DNA from: Gammaproteobacteria bacterium | Lineage (GTDB): Bacteria; Pseudomonadota; Gammaproteobacteria; Immundisolibacterales; Immundisolibacteraceae | Length of the DNA: 10,952 bases | Reading direction: 5' to 3' | Assembly: GCA_003645395.1 (NCBI GenBank) | Contig: QNFC01000032.1 | Coordinates: 1 to 10,952 of the forward strand | Part shown: positions 7,400 to 10,952 of the stretch, one piece after another | Layout: the number at the start of each line of letters is the position of its first letter | Position numbering within the stretch: the stretch's first letter is position 1 | Made by a program: the position numbers and the translations under genes | Notes under the pieces: generated by a model | Databases searched by the model: none | What the model saw: only the letters and a program-made list of their open reading frames with translations | What the model was told of the DNA's origin: nothing

Positions 7400-7435
7400 A
7401 AAAGGAGACAGCAATCAATATCGCTGTCTCCTTTT
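7400..7435 (-). terminator. Strong intrinsic terminator, possibly bidirectional
   Basis: A perfect 13-base-pair inverted repeat (7400-7412 with 7423-7435) encloses a 10-base loop. The GC-containing part of the stem is GGAGACAGC/GCTGTCTCC. On the minus strand the stem ends in a run of six T, a textbook rho-independent terminator for the ThDP gene that stops at 7469. On the plus strand the T run is only four long, so activity in that direction would be weaker. It lies 44 bases upstream of the next start codon (7355), leaving little room for a promoter. The next genes are either transcribed by read-through or from a promoter squeezed between; I found no convincing -35/-10 pair there. Confidence 0.9.
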
Positions 7436-7468
7436 AATCAACTTACCGGAAGGTTAGTTACCCCCAGA

Positions 7469-9229
7469 TTAGAGCCGGGTAACGTGGGCAACCAGTATTG
7501 CAGAGCGACCACCTTTAACCGCTTCTACACAACGGGCAATCGCCGCAGGCAGGTCATCAGGGTTAATCACGTCTTCACCGTGACCACCGGCAGCTTCCAC
7601 CAGTTTTTCAAACTGATAGCTGGGGTTCAGGCGCGCCTGAAACTCATTGGTATCGCTCGAAACACCATCTGGATGAACTAGCTTGGTGCACTGCTTGACC
7701 GCAGACCAACCACCATTTTCAAAGACGATAGTGAAAATTGGCAAGCCATGCTCACGGGCCACTTCATAAGTGGATGAAGGGTTACCAAAATAGAAACTAC
7801 CATCGCCCGACAGGTGCATAACCATCGCATCCGGCTTCGCCAACTTGGCTCCCAACGCCGAACCAGGGCTATAACCGAGACCGCCACCACCCAGACCCAT
7901 CACTGTGCCCGGCTTGGTGCGACCAATCTGCATAGCCACCGAAGGCTCGTTCATCACCGCTTCGCTAACCAGAATATCGTCTTCGTCCAGCACCTTGTTG
8001 AGTTCAGCACAGAGGTAGGCCGGGTTAATCAACCCTGGAGTGCCCTTATCGGCAGCAAGGTTCTCGATAAACACCACCGCTTCCTGGCGCTGGCCGTCGA
8101 TCCACTCCATGCGTTTTTTTGCAGCGGCCGCTGCGCTATCGGTCATTTTCTCTTTGCAGATTTCCAGTAACCGGCTGAGAATCAGGTAGCTGTCACCCTG
8201 GATCTTTTGGTTGCTCGGGAAACCCCACATGGGGATATCGTTTTTAATCGGATCGATATCGATCTGCACCCAGTGTGTATCCGGGTTTGGTTCAGCGTTT
8301 TTCGGCATCCACGGCAGATCAGTATCTACCATCAGGCCAAAATCAACATTAGGCAGGTGGGCTTCACTGAGGTTGCCCAGAAACGCCGGAGACTGCACAG
8401 AAATATTGAGCACTTGCGGATAGGATGAGATAACCCCCATTCCGGTCAGCTGCCCCAGCTCATCCAGCAGGGCAGGTGTTTTTTCGTTACGACCTGAATA
8501 GCTAGTAATCAGCAACGGAAACTTTGCCGCTAACAGCCGATCCGCAACACCCATCAGCTGAGCATCGTCAACCCCGGTGTACTTCATCGGGCCATACTGC
8601 TCGTTGGAGAAGGAGGCAATCTGCTCCGGCTCCCAGGTTTCGGCAAGAATTTCCCGCGGCAGGGTCATGAATACCGGTCCTGGAGGGTCGCTCTCGGCCA
8701 TGGTGAAGGCGCGACGAATCGCCTCTTTGACCACAATACCGGTGGGCAGCTGATATTCCCATTTAGTGTAATTACGCACGATGCCCTTCAAATCGTAGGG
8801 GTCTTGAATAAAGTGTACGTAGGTATCACGGGTGCCTAACAGCTCGCCGCGCAGGGTTACCGGTGCGGTACCGGCCATGAGCACAATCGGCACACGAGAA
8901 CGAAAGGCGTTGTGCATGGCCATGGCTGCATTAGCAGTGCCCGCATCTACATGCACTAGCACGGCCTGGGCCTTGCCGGTCATGCGGTAATAGCCTATAG
9001 CCATATGCATGGCGGTATTTTCATGAGGGGCCAGAATCACTTTCGGGAAGGGTTTACCTTCCACCTGCCACTGGGCCATGGTTTCAATAATCGGGGCATG
9101 ATCGGTACCCATGTTGCAAAACAGGTACTCCACCCCCACTTCATTCATCGCCTCCAGCCAGTAGGCTGCGGTCATATTGCTGGGGGATTCAAGTCTTTCT
9201 ACGGGCAAATCTTTTGGGTCGGCTGACAT
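7469..9229 (-). CDS. Thiamine-diphosphate-dependent enzyme, benzoylformate decarboxylase/acetolactate synthase superfamily
   Basis: A full-length 586-residue ThDP enzyme with the usual three domains. The pyrimidine-binding domain (about 17-190) carries the catalytic glutamate E70 in PHENTA. The central domain spans about 215-360. The diphosphate-binding domain (about 400-586) has GDG at 475-477 and N505 in the metal/ThDP motif. The segment LVHVDAGTAN (91-100) places H93 where benzoylformate decarboxylase has its catalytic H70. Acetolactate synthases have a SGPGATN-like segment there. The second decarboxylase histidine (H281 in Pseudomonas) has no clear counterpart; that region reads DLPWMPK (304-310). 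I infer a 2-oxoacid decarboxylase or carboligase, probably cytoplasmic, with unknown substrate. ATG 9229 has AGGAG 7 bases upstream. It follows the Rieske small subunit by 93 bases and is the last gene before a strong terminator. A generic database label of acetolactate synthase large subunit would probably be wrong. Confidence 0.88.
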   Translation of the reverse strand: MSADPKDLPVERLESPSNMTAAYWLEAMNEVGVEYLFCNMGTDHAPIIETMAQWQVEGKPFPKVILAPHENTAMHMAIGYYRMTGKAQAVLVHVDAGTANAAMAMHNAFRSRVPIVLMAGTAPVTLRGELLGTRDTYVHFIQDPYDLKGIVRNYTKWEYQLPTGIVVKEAIRRAFTMAESDPPGPVFMTLPREILAETWEPEQIASFSNEQYGPMKYTGVDDAQLMGVADRLLAAKFPLLITSYSGRNEKTPALLDELGQLTGMGVISSYPQVLNISVQSPAFLGNLSEAHLPNVDFGLMVDTDLPWMPKNAEPNPDTHWVQIDIDPIKNDIPMWGFPSNQKIQGDSYLILSRLLEICKEKMTDSAAAAAKKRMEWIDGQRQEAVVFIENLAADKGTPGLINPAYLCAELNKVLDEDDILVSEAVMNEPSVAMQIGRTKPGTVMGLGGGGLGYSPGSALGAKLAKPDAMVMHLSGDGSFYFGNPSSTYEVAREHGLPIFTIVFENGGWSAVKQCTKLVHPDGVSSDTNEFQARLNPSYQFEKLVEAAGGHGEDVINPDDLPAAIARCVEAVKGGRSAILVAHVTRL

Positions 9230-9278
9230 CGCCTTGCTCCTGAGAAATAGTTTTTAATAAATAACGGAGGACGTTACC

Positions 9279-9302
9279 CACGGATGACGTCAATCACCCG
9301 TG
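9279..9302. repeat. Interrupted palindrome with TGACGTCA core, possible operator
   Basis: In the 93-base gap between the Rieske small subunit and the ThDP gene, CACGG (9279-9283) and CCGTG (9298-9302) form an inverted repeat. Between them, off-centre, lies the perfect 8-base palindrome TGACGTCA (9285-9292). It could be a regulator site or a weak mRNA hairpin. There is no T run beside it, so it does not look like a terminator. Chance occurrence is possible. Confidence 0.25.
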
Positions 9303-9322
9303 AACAACGCCCTCACACCCAC

Positions 9323-9826
9323 TTATGCGTTATAGATATCCAGCATGGTGGGGATATAGTCGTTCTTAAGGACGACATATTTACGACAGATTTTCCAGCC
9401 ATCGTCTGTTTTACGCAGCTTGTGCTCGTAATCGCCATAGAACAGATCTGATTTGTTCTTTTTATGAAAAAAGCAATTCGCCTGCCAGGTGGAACGCACG
9501 GTCATTCCATCATCGGTCAGGTCATCGACCATGATGTTATTAACCGCATGGGACGTACGCGGCAGTGGCGTGCTGGCAATCGACTGACCCGAACGAATCC
9601 GCCAGACTCGGTCTTCAAGCCCAAATCGACCACTGTAGTAAATCAGCGATATTTCACGCTTGGGATCTTCGGTAACTTCGTGCTCATCCTTCCAGGAGGG
9701 CATCCAGTACTCACAATCCTCAGTGAACAGGTCGAGCCACTCGTCCCACTTCTGACCATCCACGTAAAAAGCTTCTTTATAAAGAAGCTCACTGGCAGCT
9801 GCCAACATTTCTATTTTGTTACTCAT
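9323..9826 (-). CDS. Ring-hydroxylating dioxygenase, small (beta) subunit, benzoate/anthranilate type
   Basis: This is a 167-residue protein of the NTF2-like beta-subunit family, of normal length. It holds the alpha subunits in a hexamer and has no cofactor of its own. Family landmarks are an N-terminal helix with LLYKEAFYVDGQKWDEWL (residues 14-31), EYWMPSWKDE (39-48), EDPKREISLIYY (53-64), GLEDRVWRI (69-77) and PRTSHAVNNI (89-98). From memory these closely resemble BenB and AntB. A GTG at 9829 lies directly before ATG 9826. I chose the ATG because a GGAGG at 9834-9838 sits 7 bases from it. The gene lies directly downstream of the alpha subunit. The reductase gene that follows benB in classical benABC operons is not here; a ThDP enzyme follows instead. 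Confidence 0.93.
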   Translation of the reverse strand: MSNKIEMLAAASELLYKEAFYVDGQKWDEWLDLFTEDCEYWMPSWKDEHEVTEDPKREISLIYYSGRFGLEDRVWRIRSGQSIASTPLPRTSHAVNNIMVDDLTDDGMTVRSTWQANCFFHKKNKSDLFYGDYEHKLRKTDDGWKICRKYVVLKNDYIPTMLDIYNA

Positions 9827-9877
9827 CACTCCGCCTCCATGCTCAGGCTAAATTCATTGATACGTGCGTCGAAAAAT

Positions 9878-10952
9878 TTACTTGCCATCCGCCGCCAGCC
9901 CTTCTTTGATGAAGTCTTTCCAGGCGCGATAACCGCCAAAATAGACCGTTTCATCCTCATCCATCATTCGCCCGAAGAAACTGGTATCGGGGGTAAAACC
10001 TATTTCTTTGGTGAACGCATCTGCCTCAGTTTTAACTTTGGTCATGCCACGGGTATAACCCTGTGCCCACTCCATAGTCAGGGCACTATGACCAAACTGG
10101 CAATCTTCATAGGCGATGGTGTCATCCGGGGTGGCCAGTCCAGAGGTATTGAAAAAATCCTCGTACTGACGAATGCGGATCTCCCGCGCCTCGTCACTTT
10201 CACCTTTGGCACCGATACAGACAATGGTCATTTCCGTCTGCCCCGGCGACAGCGGCCGGATCATGCGCATCTGCAGTGAAGCGTTCTCAGCAAACTGGAC
10301 GTTGGGGTAGATGGTCAGGTTACGCGTCGCCAGCATCCATTTGGCTTTGGTTTCGCCACAGCGCTCGACCAGCTCATCTTTGTGCTGATAAAGGCCTCGT
10401 TCAGATTCTGCCGGGTTCGGCGCATAAATAACTGCATGGCCCCGAGCCATACTGGCAGTACCACCGGGCACCTGATCCAGCGTAGTGAAGTCGATGGACT
10501 TCACCTGCTTATTGTCGCTCTCCCCGGCTTTACGACGGCTGACGACGTTCATAAAACTGGGGTGACAGGAGGTAAGGTGATAACCATCAATACAGTTCTC
10601 AACCTGCATCTTCCAGTTGCCGTCATAAGTATAGGTAGAACTACCCGGGATAATCTCTACCCCATCCGGTCCCTGGTCCCAAACCAGATCCAGCAGCGCT
10701 TTAGCCTCACCCAGGTGCTCTTCGAGGCTCGGCACGTCATCACTCAAACTGGCAAACAGAAAACCACGATAGGCTCCAAATTTTACTTTGTGCAGGTTGT
10801 GATCCATCTGCTCAAACGGTTCGGCATAATTACCCGACTCTTTGTCTTTAATATAGACACACTCACCCGCCGTATTAAACGCCCAGCCGTGATAGGAACA
10901 GACAAACTGCTTGGCATTGCCTTTGCGGTGGTGGACGATCCGCGCACCCTTG
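9878..10952 (-). CDS. Rieske aromatic-ring hydroxylating dioxygenase, large (alpha) subunit, partial at its N-terminus
   Basis: The open frame runs off the right edge, so the start and the first Rieske half (CxH) lie outside; about 357 residues are visible. An internal ATG at 10807 is not the start, because the frame upstream of it encodes conserved Rieske sequence. At the edge the protein reads KGARIV, then the second cluster half CSYHGW (Cys at 10898-10900, His at 10889-10891). The mononuclear iron site follows as DGYHLTSCH: a bridging Asp, then His at +3 and His at +8, the spacing of naphthalene dioxygenase D205/H208/H213. A later PDD probably holds the third iron ligand. The subunit should add O2 to an aromatic ring using electrons from a reductase. 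A small-subunit gene follows 51 bases downstream, so this is an alpha-beta enzyme. The benzoate/anthranilate type is favoured by the partner subunit. The family call is firm; the substrate is unknown. Confidence 0.93.
   Translation of the reverse strand, partial: KGARIVHHRKGNAKQFVCSYHGWAFNTAGECVYIKDKESGNYAEPFEQMDHNLHKVKFGAYRGFLFASLSDDVPSLEEHLGEAKALLDLVWDQGPDGVEIIPGSSTYTYDGNWKMQVENCIDGYHLTSCHPSFMNVVSRRKAGESDNKQVKSIDFTTLDQVPGGTASMARGHAVIYAPNPAESERGLYQHKDELVERCGETKAKWMLATRNLTIYPNVQFAENASLQMRMIRPLSPGQTEMTIVCIGAKGESDEAREIRIRQYEDFFNTSGLATPDDTIAYEDCQFGHSALTMEWAQGYTRGMTKVKTEADAFTKEIGFTPDTSFFGRMMDEDETVYFGGYRAWKDFIKEGLAADGK

Noticed and set aside
7469..9229. Acetolactate synthase for branched-chain amino acid synthesis
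   Set aside because: The SGPGATN-like segment is replaced by VHVDAGTAN, no small regulatory subunit gene is adjacent, and the neighbours are catabolic.
9288..9293. TTGACG as a -35 element for the ThDP gene
   Set aside because: The nearest -10-like sequence (TATTTA) is 24 bases away, too far for a sigma-70 promoter.
9464..10279. A 271-codon open frame on the plus strand
   Set aside because: It lies antisense across the end of the Rieske large subunit and most of the small subunit, has no recognisable motif, and both overlapped genes are well supported.
10805..10807. ATG as start of the right-hand Rieske subunit
   Set aside because: The frame upstream of it encodes CSYHGW and KGARIV, which belong to the Rieske domain, so the gene continues past the edge.

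Overview
The window is a dense block of nine protein genes, all on the minus strand, so it is transcribed from high to low coordinates. Gaps between genes are about 20 to 113 bases. I see no mobile element, tRNA, rRNA or CRISPR array. Near-balanced base composition, Shine-Dalgarno sites before most genes, a lipoprotein cytochrome of the c-551 type, and benzoate-dioxygenase-like and PanE-like proteins suggest a Gram-negative proteobacterium. A marine or freshwater gammaproteobacterium is my guess from general resemblance, not from a search.

Layout in transcription order. Block 1 (10952 to 7469): a Rieske oxygenase large subunit cut by the right edge, its small subunit, and a thiamine-diphosphate (ThDP) enzyme with a benzoylformate-decarboxylase-like active-site histidine. 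The block closes with a strong intrinsic terminator at 7400-7435. Block 2 (7355 to 5224): a PanE/ApbA-family NAD(P) reductase and an FMN-dependent alpha-hydroxyacid dehydrogenase of the mandelate/lactate type. Block 3 (5144 to 617), preceded by a candidate extended -10 promoter: a second, stand-alone Rieske oxygenase alpha subunit, a luciferase-like flavin monooxygenase, an unrecognised 115-residue helical protein, and an exported protein combining a carboxypeptidase-regulatory-like domain, one c-type heme site and a seven-bladed beta-propeller. Last (520 to 77) is a small lipoprotein cytochrome c.

Working together: the gene content reads as catabolism of an aromatic or related organic acid. 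The FMN dehydrogenase could oxidise a 2-hydroxyacid to a 2-oxoacid, the ThDP enzyme could decarboxylate it to an aldehyde, and the two-subunit Rieske enzyme could dihydroxylate an aromatic carboxylate. This parallels the known mandelate to benzoate route, but nothing here fixes the substrate. The exported cytochromes may take electrons from the FMN dehydrogenase or act on a periplasmic step. No ferredoxin, Rieske reductase, flavin reductase, aldehyde dehydrogenase, transporter or regulator lies in the window, so the pathway must be completed elsewhere. The pairing of two unlike Rieske oxygenases with a mandelate-like oxidation/decarboxylation pair and a heme-propeller protein is the most unusual aspect.
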